Source of the DNA: Paragonimus skrjabini miyazakii | Taxonomy: Eukaryota; Platyhelminthes; Trematoda; Plagiorchiida; Troglotrematidae | Length of the DNA: 64,000 nucleotides | Assembly (NCBI GenBank): GCA_014338405.1 | Contig: JTDE01001110.1 | Coordinates: 100,628 to 164,627, forward strand | Reading direction: 5' to 3' | Shown: piece by piece, positions 29,201 to 43,231 of the stretch | Numbering within the stretch: position 1 is the stretch's first letter | Layout of the letters: the number at the start of each line of letters is the position of its first letter | Notes under the pieces: model-generated | The model's database searches: none | What the model saw: only the letters and a program-made list of their open reading frames with translations | What the model was told of the DNA's origin: nothing | Position numbers and translations under genes: made by a program

Positions 29201-32200
29201 TACTCACCGGAAACGCTAACTATTTTTGCGTGAATTAATGGTTAACGCAATTAATTACGCTTTTTGGACAGTGTTCTTGTTTGGATCCATACACGATCCC
29301 ACAGAATTCAGAAATAATTTTCATATTTTTCCAACTTTGGATACAAACCAGAATGCGTGGAGGTCTTGACATGAAAACAACTATGACAGTGAGGTTAAAC
29401 TCTTTTTATTAACTTCAAAAACTGTCGAATGACATCGGTATTCCCAAAATAATAGTTTGTGCAAACTGAGCATCACTCAGTGCTGTTTTGCAACACTTCA
29501 ACAACTGAATCATATACTGGCAGTTGTTGACCTCACTTGGGCTGCGGAGACCGCTGTAGCCATTAAAATAAACTAGTCGGAAGACAGAAGGCTGCAGTTT
29601 CAGCATACTTTTTATAAAGAAGATTCAACGTTCGAATAAGAGAACGTTGCCTCCGAACTTTGTTCAAATGACTTAAACAGTTTGCATGTTATAAGTTTGT
29701 GTATTCACCTGCCATCCAGAACATTTAGTTAGTTCAGTTGATGACTTATTTCTTTATAGATACTTAAGAAAACGGCGGATGACGAAAATATATAAAGTTA
29801 GGTGGCACACGAAACTGCGTGTCATCGTCTGTTACACTCACCATGGCGTCACAAGTGATCACATAATTACAAGCAATAACACGTGATTTGACCTTGGGAA
29901 ACATGTTTTTCAACTTGCTGCTCGCTGTATGCATTCAAGCTCGCACTTGTAACTTGGACGTTTGACACCACTGAGCTTACTTGCATCAAAGTATGAGTAA
30001 CAAACGTTGAAACAAAATGTCCTCCAAGTGATCAACAAAGCATTTGTGGACAACTGCAAACAGAAAAACCAAATGTAAACAGTGACTCACATGCGACATT
30101 GGACAATCTTATCTTCACTGGAGATCTGTAAAGGCAATAATCTCAATGTGAACACCATACACGTGGTGATTTCGCTCTTTTAAGAAGGAACCAATATTGT
30201 CTGATGTCAAACGTTATTCTCGGGAAGCTGCATTTCCAACAACTTTGCAGACGATTACTAATACCAGATCAATGTGCCTTGTAAACTAAACCGCTCCTAA
30301 ACGCACGCGATCAAGTACAAACAAGGTATTCAGTTGTTTTGCCATATAATGCTTCGAAAGCTTTCTAATCATATAAAAACGGCGGCTTATCACTGGCAAT
30401 GGCCGCCAAGGTAAAGGGAAACTAGGTTCCTCCAAGATGGTGATGTGTATACCCGAAGCATTTCCTTTGAATACGTACAAATCATGTTGGACTGTAAACA
30501 AATGTGGAAGGGAACTTGTTGGAGCAATTCACATTGTGCTCTAGTATGAGTTAATGTTTTCAAAGTCGCAATTCACTTGATGCTTTGTGCTTTGGCATGT
30601 ATGCTGAGAAGAGGTTAACATACAAAAATCTTGAAATGGCTGAATTAAGAAAAATGGCAGTTTTGATGCGAATACCTCACCAGCTAGCTTAACAAGCATG
30701 ACGTAGGATGCGTTTTCACCATGTATATATTTATGATTCAGGAAGATACGAACCATGCGTCTTTTATGGATGCCGGGCTGTGTCGAGTGAAAGATAAGCG
30801 AAATAACTGGTTTGCACCTGGTATATAGTGAGTTTCATATGCGAAGTATGAGAACGATGATGCTCCCCAGAATTATTTCCCAAACATCTGCTGACATATA
30901 GCAAACATCCACATACCTACCACACATGCAAGTGAGGTAGCACGAACAACTGCTGTACTATCCCTGCAAAGGAGTGCTTAGCGAATCCCACAGTAGACAG
31001 TCGGTGAAGAAGTTCAAATATTTAGATAACCAAAGCCGTAACGTCTTACTATGGATAGAAGCTTTCTCCGAAGTTGCAGCGCACTTTGTTAGCTTGTTTT
31101 ATTACCAGCTTGCTGCAGATTTTCTGTCTCTTTGTATACTACTAATCATGTTTTTGACTAAGGTAATGCTGTTGTCTTCTATTTGTAAGTTGCGCAGATA
31201 CTTGGTCTACTGAAGTGAGCATTCTACATTTGGTAATAACCTGCTGCATTTATTTGAAGGTTTATCATGCTTGTCTTATAATTGTAAGGTATTTTAACCT
31301 ATTGTATCGTTGTGACTTCCAGTATACGTTTCCGGATTTAAATAATATGGCAACACAAAAGCCGTTACTCTAAATAGACTTGATCAACATTCGTTCACTA
31401 CCGGTGTCAAACAATATGCATCTGTAAGTTTATATTATCAGTACAGCCGTTACAAAGTAAATCTTTCTTGCTGACACCCACCTTTTTAACATCGATAACC
31501 TCTTATTGACATATATTGTATTTACCTTGAGGGGGATCATTTTACCTTTCAGCACAATACTGTTCTGGAACTCAAATTTGGCGCACGTTTCTCCTTTGTC
31601 TTCATTTTTGCTGCAACATTTACTGTGGGATTCTTCGAGGTTAACAAAAGTCTGTATACACACAGGCAGCTGACTGCTAGACTACCTCTGGTTTGGGTGG
31701 TAATTAAATTAACTTTCTAGTTATGTAACTCGGTTTAGGGTGCTTTTCATTCCAATCAATCAGCATCCATGTAAGAGCTGTTGGTCTTTTGCACTCCTTT
31801 TGTAAAGCAGCTCTAAAGAACAAGACTTTATTGAGTAATGCCATGACAAACTGGGAACAGATTAACCCATACACCAGAAGAGGTACGTGGAAGAAGTCTG
31901 AAAGTATTAACACACATATCACAAAGCCAAAATATCACAATATCCTTGTGAATGAACATACTACAAATTTTCACTGTTAGACACAAAAGAATTTGTTAGC
32001 AAAAGCAACGCAAGTCCACGCGTAGTACCTATATCTTTCTTCTAAATTTTATTGCTATATACTCCATCCTGTTAGAATTTGAAAGCCAAAAGTATTATGT
32101 GATGACATTTTTAAGTAAATCTGAAAAACCTTCAAACTTATTCATTCAGTCATTTCTTTATTGAGAAATATGGCTGCTTGAGTTTGATTCAGGCCATATT

Positions 32201-33056
32201 CTACGTCCCAAAACATTATGCTTGTACATATTGACGGCTTTAACTTTTTCACCTGGTAGATCTTGTTATTTTAAGAATGTGTGCGCTTCGTAAATATAAC
32301 TGCTTCCTACTTGGCAAATAAAAGTATAGTTGATGAATAAACCAATAATTCAGCTCGTATTCTGACAATCGTCGTTCAGTGTTTAAGCGCTTTTTGATCG
32401 TAAAGTGTTCTGAATTGTTATTTCTTTCCTTGCGAACATTGGCCTTACCAAAATATGTGTATCTGGCAAAGGTGTAATTGTAGACGGTCACAACAGAGTT
32501 AAAAAAACAAGTATTTCATTCGGTTGTTGAATGAAAATGTGGGTGTACACAACCACATTATTGTGTTTCACAACTTCACGATGATATGCACGCTTTATTG
32601 CTACACTAAATAGAGTTACTTAAAAAGATATTACCGGACGGTAAATCCAGTTATAACTAATGGATTTTTTCAAGAAAAAATTGATGAACCTTCTGAATAC
32701 ACGTTTCATTCTAACACACAGAATCGGTGGAATTCATAGAAATTTCAAAGATTAAAAAAAGATCAGGTTGCGCACTTTCATTAGAATTTTTGGTGGACGG
32801 TTGAGAAAGTAAAAACATTTAGAAGGGCTGCTTTAATTTTGGATGGTCGGCATTATGAACGAGTACGAAAACGAAAATCAGCGGATAACTTAAGAAGCAG
32901 GAATTCAAATACCACTTGTAAAGCACACTACAGACATAATGACAAATGCATCACTCGACAGTTTGTTCGCATCAGCAGTGAACGACCAGAAGTACCTCCA
33001 CTACGTCAACATTATCCCCTAGAATAATACTTCTGAACACTCAGGTTGGTGTCTGC

Positions 33057-33069
33057 TATATATATATAT
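33057..33069. repeat. (TA)n microsatellite
   Basis: Uninterrupted alternating TA over 13 bases; too short to be more than a simple repeat. Confidence 0.85.
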
Positions 33070-36000
33070 GTACATAATCTTCACGCTTGATTCCAACGAC
33101 AAATGACGTGCGTATGACAAACTCTGGTAGGTTGATCCAAAGTGAGCTCAGTTGAGATTTAAAAGTGTTGTCTGCTAATCACACGGCTAATCCGATGGTA
33201 TCGTTTTAGCGAGCTACTTCTTGAACTGTTTGCTTTCACGAGGCAGAACACAATGTTTGGAGGAATACTAATACAACAGTAGCGCAATGAAAACTACCCA
33301 TCTCGATATGTCACAAAACACTATGTCCTGACCAGTTTTGTAGTTCTTTGTCGGATAACAATAACAGTTTACACTAAAGCTGAAAGGCGGTTCATTTAGC
33401 TCAGAGCAACTACCAAAGCCGACCACGAAAACATTCGAGGATGGCTTGGGAGGATTGTCAATCATGCGGTTCAAATACGTCTGTGATGTACGGTTTGACA
33501 TGTGATGACTTCCTTCTCCATAAAGAAATCTACCATCAATGACCTTGTCCTGGTTTGTCTGCAATTCATGAACTTTGTGGAAATTAACAGATAAACCGGG
33601 AAATTTAAAAATAACATCCACCAATCTCGTAATGTATGCTTCAAAATGTGTGTCCTAATTTTTCAACGAGGTCTATCCAAGACAGAGCAACATCACAAAG
33701 TAATGAACATACTTTGTAATTTGTTGGAAACAGCTATCAAAATCGATTGCGTCTACTGTCCGGAAGACCAGGTTTCAGTAAGTTTAATATATTATTTGAA
33801 AATTACAAACATGTGTGAGATTTCCAAAAAGGTATTCGGCGCAGTATGAAGCGTTTCATCAATTCCACAAACTAATCGGTTGCTTCAAACAGCACCACAA
33901 ATAAGTCACAGCTAAGTCCATTGTCGTATTCTACACTGTCGAAACTGAGGTGGTCGCATTTTCCGCTACTTCCGTCCTACGTTTGATACAATGAAGAAAA
34001 GTATAAAACTGTCGGTAACGCCTAACCTAATTCACTTTTAACTAGTGTAATAGGAGGGATGGATAGCCTTGATTTTTATCTAAACGTAGCACCTCCGGCT
34101 GGAATCATCTGGACATGATTCTCCGTGAAAGTGAACACTGGGAATATGTATAAATATGCGGTTGCTGTGAATAGCTTTTAGTGCATATATATCCCTTTAT
34201 TTAGGTACGATTTGGAGCGGGCTTTGTCACAGACTGTCGGTTACTGCACACATCTTTATACATCTTTACACCATTGGTGAAAGAGCGTTTGAGCACTTGT
34301 TTTTGATTTCGCATTAAGTAAAGCATTCAAAGAAATATCTTTGCTATTCCCTTTGATCAAGGGTGTTTGCCGTGACAATTCCTTTACAGGATTCGCGCAG
34401 TACTGCAAACACGCGAATGTATGTTCATGTATAATAATGTTCAGAAACGTTTCAGTCGACTGCATGAGATTACTGACTACGACTCTGTCATCCGCCTCTA
34501 AAATGAACTCTGATCCAAGGTGATATGAGTCTAGTTAAATGCCCTTCTATATATACTTGAAAACTAGCGTCAGTTTCTTTAGTCTGATGTAGTGGAAACG
34601 AATGGAAACATGTTAAAACTGTTCAAGTGGTCATAAAACATCTGATTCTAACGTGGCAGTTGAACCTTGCACATCGGAAACTGCTTTTTAGGCAAGCTTG
34701 TGTTATTTTTGATTAGCATACAACAGGGTTTACCAAATAAAATCATACAGTGGGATCCTTTACATATTTTGACGAAAAAGCAATTGGAATGACAATAAAA
34801 ACATTTTCCATCCTGAAATAAACCAGTACAAATAGGCGGACTGCAATATTTGATGCTACAACAGTGGTTTGGCATTGTACACCGGTATCATTCAACCAAA
34901 ATGTTACCTATTGTCTTCTGAGTTTCAACTTATGGACAACCTCTCTACTGATATGGTTTCGCATTTCTCGGACGCCAGGAAAATGTCAAAAGTATGAGGG
35001 AAGTAGAATTAGACGAGACAAGAAACCATAAGAATGACTATGGGGTTAATTGGGACGATAAACGTGCGGTGGACTACGTGGCTTGTTGAAAATTTGGCCG
35101 ATATTTAATATGACTGAACATTCTAAGATGCAACAGGTTCATCAGTTACGGTAAATTTTTCTTTACTTTGGGTTGATTTTGGAATGGTTGCTACATGCTC
35201 CATCAAAGAGTCGTGCGTTTAGCAATTTTATGACTGTCATCTCTTAAAATGGAAACCTTGGGTAAAAAATAAAATAGCCATTGATAGTGATTGACGAAGT
35301 CAACAGATCAAAAGGCGGAAGACGGTGAAACTTTGTATATTCCTTCTAGCTGTGCCACATATTGTAACTTGAATAGGTGAAAAAAGCTAGACTGAGTCAG
35401 GAACGAACTGCTCACAAATATGCCCGAACACATACTGAACATCATTCACAGAAAATGATAGCTTGCGAACTCAAATGCGAGTTTCACTCATCCCATTCTA
35501 TAGGTTAGCACTGAAATCTGGTCTATCTTTGTTGGACGTCATCAACAGCGTATGGTATAGTAGTAATGAGGATTTCAACACAAATCATGTTTCCGTTACG
35601 CAACCATGTTTACCACCCCAACGTAATAACTGACATGACTAGAACATCACATCGAGACAAGGAGATGCAATCCCGGGTAGGCATTGCTGACGGGGTATTC
35701 CTCGCCCTAAATGAACATGCAGGAATGAAAGTTAGTAAATAATAACAGAAACAGATTATTCTTATGTTTGACTACCAGCAAATTCTTAATTGCATTCTGC
35801 AGCAGCTCCGAGTAATATAATCAGAATTAATCAGTAATTGTTCTATATAATATAGCGTTAGATGATTCACTGCTGCGATCTGAATTTTCTTTTCCGAACA
35901 TCATGCCTGGTTGCACACAATGAAGTTTATGCTTGAAACAAATGCTAATATGCATATGAACTAATTTCACCCTCAGAATATGAAAAATATTTTAGAATTA

Positions 36001-37202
36001 CTCTCTAAAAACGTCTACCATGCAAGCTGTATTCAACCTAAGATATACTTCATTGGATCGCAAGTTATGCTGACGATATGGTTAATAGTTCTGATACCAA
36101 TTTATTTAAGCTAGTTCGTGGAGCTGCAGTCGATCTTTAAAATAAAATCAACTGATTGGACTAACTGACACAGTTTGTCCAAATACTCGAGGTTCCGAAA
36201 GATGCAAAAGAGCAGAGGTAAGCAACGAAAAAAGCATGATTAACAGTCTTTCTCCAGAAAACTGTACTGAATGGAACGGTCGTTGTCAGGTTGTGTGGAA
36301 TGGCAAACTTTTCAGTGATGATGTGCTGCTAAACCCGATTTTCGACATGAATAATTCATCTTAATCATCATACCTGTCCGCTACAACAAAACCTAGAATT
36401 AGTCAAATCATACTTTGCATCGTTCAACACTAAATAAATTGTCAGTTTTGTAGAGTCTGCCTAGCCGCGGAACTAGCAGATATACGACATGTCTTCACAA
36501 AATGTTCCAGCTTCGTTCGACAAAGTGTCGCTCAAAAATGACCGACAAACTAGTTACATACAATACTGATCGTCGCTAGGTGATCATTCGTATACACATT
36601 GTAGTCTGCAAAGGAGTGCTGATATTCAAAAGATTACTTGCCCAATTTTGAGACGGTCCTGAAAAAACCGATGCAAAAACCTATATAGCCACAGGGTTCC
36701 CAGTAGTGTCCAAGCTTCCAAACCTGCATAAGGTGAGCAGTGTGGACCTGCTAATTTGTCTCCAAACTTGCGTTAGAAATCCCATTTTAATTTCAAACGA
36801 ATCACATTTGGTCACTGCGCATCGCCAATTCACCATGGTGGCACTCATAAAAGAACCAGCGCTAATCAAAAGATACACCGCGCTTGACCCCAAGTATCAG
36901 AAGGTGTCAACTGTCGATAACAGAGCTGTTCGTAATTAGAAGTTAACTGGCTTGTGTTTGATCAAAGTAATATATACAGTCCGTACATTTTCCACGGTCA
37001 GCCATCCGATTTCGACAAACAGACCCTCACCAGTACAATAATACTTCCAATTCGCGCCTCACACATGCAAGGCGAAGAAAAGCTTGACGGGCAACACATC
37101 ATTGTTGACTATATAGCTGTTTCAGACCCTTCAACCCACGGTGTAACCATATTTCAATATTATGCATGAATCGGCTAAATCGCTTGAAATCATGCATACA
37201 TA

Positions 37203-37228
37203 TTGACAATTATTTTTGACAATTATTT
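37203..37228. repeat. Tandem duplication of a 13-bp unit
   Basis: The unit ttgacaattattt occurs twice head to tail with no mismatch, probably from replication slippage. No associated gene is seen. Confidence 0.8.
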
Positions 37229-39102
37229 TACAATAATAGTTCTTCCTTCCGTAATATTTGAAATATGACAGCTCACAGGTAATATACCAAACGTTATGGA
37301 CCGACTGATGTTGCTATGGATGGATGATTCTGTCAAGCTGAATTGTCTCCAGATTCCACGAAAATGTAAAAAAATGTCTGTTTACTGAACCAATTATCAT
37401 TTAGACACATGCCTGGCCACACACGGCAAACGACAAACGCCTAGGTAACTAGGCTCAGTCTGGTTGCCACTGCCATGGATGATTATTTAGTAGAAACATA
37501 AATGTGATAACCGACTAAACGATAATGAAACAATAGGGTTCAAGCGTCAAATTATAATTACATTCAATTATTCGTGCTATCAGGTAAATTATGCTACCAC
37601 GGCTCATAAGATAAAACGTATTTCCTAAATATGTGTACGTCAATCAAATGGTTTCTGCGATACAGTAGGTTATTGCTAGGATCTGCGATACACCAAGTTA
37701 CACCGATCTATATTTCGAACTCAAATTGATTTACACAGTGTGCAATGACTTCGAATGCAATGTTCCCCAAATTTTGCAAATAATCGTCAGTTCTTCAGAC
37801 TTGTACTGGTGATAATCGGCCAGTTTGCCCAGTGCGATTTTTTGATTTCTTCCCAGCATATGCTTCAAGTAACTCCACTTACAACTGAATACTGTTGTTT
37901 AGTAACCCAGCCGTCTGCTGATTGATCATCATAATTGTGTACCTTTTAATAGTAAACGAACCACAAACAGGAAGAACCTATAAACAGCGACCGATAAAAT
38001 GGCGTTATACTGATGTGCACTTTATACCACGGGCAAAATAGTGAAGTGGGGAAACTATGAAGAGCGACAAATTTATGTGGAGAAATACAATATGTAATGC
38101 CTTGCGACAATAAAATGGTAATTTCTTCGAATAGTATGCCTATTTTTATTATTTTTGGAGGATTTTCATCGTAATGGTTACTAGTCCCGGTCTTTGGACG
38201 TGAGACCCTCTACTGAGGGCATATGAACTCGTAGCTTCTACGATTGCTTTTTGAAAGTCACATGCAAGAGTAAATTACTGTCATACATCACTCACGAAAT
38301 CCTGGCATGTTAACATTTTCAACTAACCAACAACCACATAATCATATCGTCGGCTCTTATTTGGAAGAGAATTTCAACCAAGTTTTTGTTTACGCCATGT
38401 CCATAGTAAACCGAATCTATGTGATAAAGGTTTCACCGTGAAAAAACTGGAACTAAATTGATGGCTTTATGCGGTTAGGTTGCAATATATTTTGGTGGTT
38501 CGTCCCAACTTAGACCACTTTGACAAAGCTAAGAGCAGAGTATGCTTTGCTTATCCTGGCCAAGCAGACATTTAGCAGTTAACCGTGGCGATCTTACAAA
38601 CATTCATTATCAATGTAATTATCAACTAATTTCACCACGTTTAAAAAATACAACGAAAGCTTAGTTCGGCGAGCTGCTGAGCGGTTGCCCATTTTCTCCT
38701 GTGTTTGCAAGCCCAGGCTACAAGCATATATTAAATGTTCTGTCAAGGCACCGAAATCACTGCCTCATGTTTCAAAGAATACAATCTTCATGGACATTTT
38801 GTGAAGGTTATGAAAATAAGATAAGGTAGGCCAGTGGTAATTTATCGGATAAGTTGATATCAGCGCAGTCATATCAGCGTACTAGTACATCAGATGATAA
38901 TCCGCCAGGAGTCGGCGAAATGCTGGAATAAGTAGCACAACAAAGCGGTATATCATCCTAGAATGTGTAGGGATCAGACCTCGTAATATTCAAGCAAATG
39001 TATCAGTATACAACATAAAATGAACATGCATATGGGGGAAAAAGATCTTGAAGACGCTAAATGATAAACAAGTGAATGCCAGTAATATGGTAAAGAACAC
39101 AT

Positions 39103-39128
39103 TCATCATCATCAATCATCATCAATCT
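39103..39128. repeat. (CAT)n-type microsatellite with interruptions
   Basis: Runs of catcat interrupted by caa, including two adjacent copies of a catcatcaat-like block. Simple sequence repeat. Confidence 0.8.
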
Positions 39129-41360
39129 TCAAAAGATTGGTCGACTAAGATTTCGGCAAACGATACAGTATCATGAATGTGAACATTTGATAGTGTTTTA
39201 CTGTTACACGGCGCAAACACCACCTAAAATCATTTTGTTGAAGTCAATATTAACTTGGGGTTTTCACGACAATCCATGATTTTCCTCTACTCGTTTTGTC
39301 ATTGTGAATCTCCCACCTTGCTAAACGAGAGATAACATGTAAACAATAATAGGTTGAACTAGCCAGAATTATTTCACTTCCGAAGTAAAGAAGACAGAAA
39401 AGTAATAGAAGAAAAGAACCGTGTCATGGTGTTAGCGTACCGCTATACGCCACAGATTGACTTTGTACTCAGTGGGAGCTTAAGCAAATAGTCTTACAGT
39501 ATTTAACAATATAACTTTTCTAGTTGTCTTTTCTGCAGATTTAATATCGAACTGTGAGTTGGCACCATGAACACATTACTACTCTCAACCAAGTACATGT
39601 TATGTCATGTCTGTCTAGGTCTTGGAGGTTTGAATGAGCTCGGCGAGCATCCAAATTACTCGTCCATCGAAAAGATTAAACGTGGAATTGAAAAGTATTA
39701 GCTACTTGGGGATATAAAAGCAGTCAGAAAGTAAGTAGCTGGTTTGTACTTACGATATTCACCTGCCAGAATAGAAATAACAAAAAACCCTAGTTTCGGT
39801 TATTTTGTATCGCATTATACACGGTTGAGTGCTGCTGAGCACGGACTAAAATATTTATCCTACGATTTCTTAACAAAATTGATGTTAACTGATTCGAAAG
39901 TGATGTTCTTACAATGTTTCTATGCGTTTATATAACAAAGCAGTTGCCGCACTATGAATCCAGCCTCTTTGAGTATTTAAGTGTCTTCTGAGATCGGTCA
40001 TATTGTTCAGGTGACAGAAAACGCAATAGCGCATCTCGGATTATCTGTCCCAATTTGACCAACTGTCGATTGATTGAATGAATATAATTTAGCACCATCT
40101 TACGGAACGACAGCGATTAGTTCAAGTGACGAACAGAACAAACCCCATTTTACGGACACGGCGCATGTTTTTATCAACTCCGTCATTTTTAAATTTTTTG
40201 CGAATTGAATATTTAGCGGTCAAGGTTTTTTTCGTGTCTTTATGTATTGTGTCAGTTAGAATACACAAATTTTCGTCCGTGTGAAAACAGGAGACAGAAG
40301 TTTCTATTGGTCTAAGAATGCATCAACTGTGTTCCCTTTCGACAGACATAACATTAAACGAATTGTCCAAACGTTTGCAAACTTTATTAGCCGTCTCTTG
40401 TTATGGGGGTCTTACTCCTTCTAAAACAGTGGGCTCGTTTTACATATTCTAGGACTTCTGTTCATCGCATGTGAATATGGAATAATAATTAGATATTTCC
40501 TGACGTCTTATTTAGTCGTCTTACACAGTAGTTATGTGAATGAAATTATCCAAACCTAAGCAACTGCAAGAAGGATATGAGAACCATCTAAAGAAGAACC
40601 AGTAATCACAGTGAGCAAAAATTCTTTTCCATTTACTCACATCACACTTGTTCCCATCCTTTTGTTCCAAACGCCGAGTTCGTCATTAAACTGTGAAATA
40701 TGTCTTCTGTACATTGGGAACTAGTAGTCTATAAAAGTTGATCACATACAGTTCTATTCGATTATTATTTAATTCAGCCACAAGAGAAATGAATTTTCCC
40801 GTGGAGTCACATGTAGACCATGTGTCTGGTCATCAGAAGGTTGAGAGATTAAGGTTAAAATGCAAAGCTAACGTAAATCGTATTTTTCACGGCATTTAAA
40901 ATACAGCCTCTTTTCTTTTGTGTATTCATTGTTCTAAATCTAGCGGTTGAAGTGACATTAAAGCTGTGGGTTTCGTTCGGCGGTATTGCGTCTGTCCTGT
41001 TGTAACTGCAGCATCACTTGTGATTTATTGCTCGTCATGGTTATGAGGGATGAGTTAATATTGCAAAGCTGTGGATCCGGTATTTATCTTAAGAGTTTAC
41101 AACTTCCATTCTGAATGTCGATACCTAGATAGGTCACCGTGTCAGTGGCGCTTAGTGAGTGGATAGTAGACAGACTCATCGGAGATGGCAGTTACATTGT
41201 GTTTATGGTCACCACGGAAGAAGAGTTTGATTGCAGCTACCAGTAAAATTGTGTGATACGTTTTACATCGTTATTTTTCGTCGCAGGAATCGATGTCAGA
41301 TGATTATATTAAAACATGGGTTTAGGCCTCTGTCTATTCCATTTAGCACTAAATCTCTAA

Positions 41361-41386
41361 AAATAAATAAATATATATATATATAA
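41361..41386. repeat. AAAT/AT microsatellite
   Basis: Two or three AAAT-type units pass directly into about eight AT dinucleotides. Simple sequence repeat. Confidence 0.85.
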
Positions 41387-42795
41387 TTACCCCGATGCAA
41401 ACAACCTGCAGATCAATGCAAACTAAAAGTATCAACATGTGAAATGCAGGCACATATTGTAGATATCGATATCGCTGCGTGGGTTTAAATATTTACACCA
41501 ATGTCATTCAGCAACCCCACTTACAAAAGTAAGTGTTTGAATCTAGTTTAACTGTGTTCAACGCTATCTAAAGTACGATGCCAAACGACAACCTATCCTC
41601 AGTGATAAGGACGATTTAGGTTACCATTTTGCGAATCCCATAAATATGTTATTCAAATCAAAGATGCCCGTATAATATAAACCTGAGCTCAATAGCACAC
41701 ATTTGGTTTAAAAATCCCTGACATACATATTAGGAATCCAACAAGTTTTCGCGGTAAAAATATCCACTTATTGACTGATTTTAGCCAGTAATCCTCAAAG
41801 GTAACGTCATCTGCCACTACTCTAGCACAGAAACATTAATCTGAAATAAGATAACTAGTCAGTGACAAAGTTGAAGACAAACGTTCAAGAAATTATTTTT
41901 ACAAAACTCGTCCAGATTGCATTATGCTGCATTCGTACCTTGCAGCAAAATTCATGCAGTTGCTGAGAAGATGTATTTCTCAGTATCACCCTTGTCCTAC
42001 TAAATATTTGCCGGAGGCTTTCTGTTTTTATCTGAATATTCTAAATGTATTTCTTCACAACTATACTCTATCCTCAAAGCAATCGTTATGTCTAGTTAGT
42101 TTATCAACAATCTCGGTTGACAACTGGTGTAGCCAGACGCCTTAGTTATTCAAAAATATTCGTATCAGAAAACTGTAGTAAGCAGTGCGACGCTGTATTT
42201 TGAATATATATTAAGACTTTTCGGATCTTCTAGAAAGCAGAAGTATAACCCACGTTCTTTGAGTTTAACTGACCGAGGAATTCCACCCAAATTTCCCCAA
42301 TATGCCTTGTTAGGTGATCACAATTTATCCGCTATTCCAATCGGTCACTAGTATTTGTAAGGTTCCCTTGTACAGTTTTTCCTTAAATTTACCTGATGGT
42401 TACTGCTATAATCGATCCTGTCCACGAGTTCAGCAGTGTGATAACAATCTGTTACTTTGCAGAACTAAAAACAACCATGATACTCACATTAGAATAAACA
42501 AATTAATTTTAGTAACAACACAGCCCGAGAGAATTCAGGTGAATTCAAACTGACTGTCCGCAATTTTCGTGCACAGAAATCTGGTGTATATATCAGCCGC
42601 GTTCAAAGTATGATTTTTTATCATCCCTGTTAAAAAAATTTAGATTTGAGTTATTATCCCAGAGTTGTACTGCTCTGGCGAGTAGGCCTGGCTACATCAA
42701 AAAAAATAATGCGCTGATAAAAGCGTTACAGTGATTATTTTTGCCCATCGATTAAAATCATCCAACAGTAACCTTCATTTCACGAAGTAATTTTC

Positions 42796-43056
42796 ATGGG
42801 TCGTTTGCTAATCTGTTATCTACTGTCTTTCCTATTGGAAACCATAAACGGACGTGAAAAATTAGCTATAATCACTTTAAACCTGAAAGAAAATAAGGTG
42901 TGGATGAAACAACGTATGCAACTGCAGGAGAGTTCACAATATACTGACAGTGACGTTGAAGTGTGGACGAAATTGAAGCAGTATATGACCACTAATTTTC
43001 TGCACTGCGTTAGGGATCTACGTTTGGTGCGAAGGAAATATTTCAATTCATTGTAA
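42796..43056 (+). CDS. Small ORF (86 codons) with signal-peptide-like N-terminus; unknown function
   Basis: I do not recognise this protein. It starts at a true ATG with MGRLLICYLLSFLLETINGRE: a positive residue, a hydrophobic core of about 12 residues, then a polar NGRE stretch that could be a signal peptidase region around residues 18-20. The rest is mixed charged and amphipathic, with a single cysteine near residue 75, and ends KYFNSL. No splice sites, promoter or poly(A) signal were assigned, and a minus-strand frame of 76 codons overlaps it. If real, it would be a small secreted peptide or the first exon of a secreted protein. Chance is a serious alternative, because frames of this length are expected in this DNA. 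Confidence 0.22.
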   Translation: MGRLLICYLLSFLLETINGREKLAIITLNLKENKVWMKQRMQLQESSQYTDSDVEVWTKLKQYMTTNFLHCVRDLRLVRRKYFNSL

Positions 43057-43231
43057 AAATGATGTGGTCATATAATGAAAATTTACTGGGTTCAGCGCTT
43101 ATCCAGACCCTAGCACGATAGATCATCTTATAAACGACCAGTCGAAACGTCACTTTAAGAAGCCACATCAAGATTGAGCAAACAGTTTCAACGTTACACC
43201 TTCGGTCATTTGTCAGGTTTTTTGTTTTGTA

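Larger units (their letters stand above)
22263..42795. other. Long stretch without a supportable gene
   Basis: About 20 kb with only short open frames. The most protein-like are a minus-strand frame of about 125 codons near 33268-33645 and a cysteine-rich minus-strand frame near 34648-34875; neither resembles a family I know. Short simple repeats occur at 33057-33069, 37203-37228, 39103-39128 and 41361-41386, and a possible SINE scrap at 26252-26290. The stretch could be intergenic DNA or large introns, and the sequence alone cannot tell which. Confidence 0.5.

Noticed and set aside
29627..29650. 8-bp inverted repeat (caacgttc ... gaacgttg)
   Set aside because: Too short for a terminator or element end in eukaryotic DNA and no adjacent gene; expected by chance.
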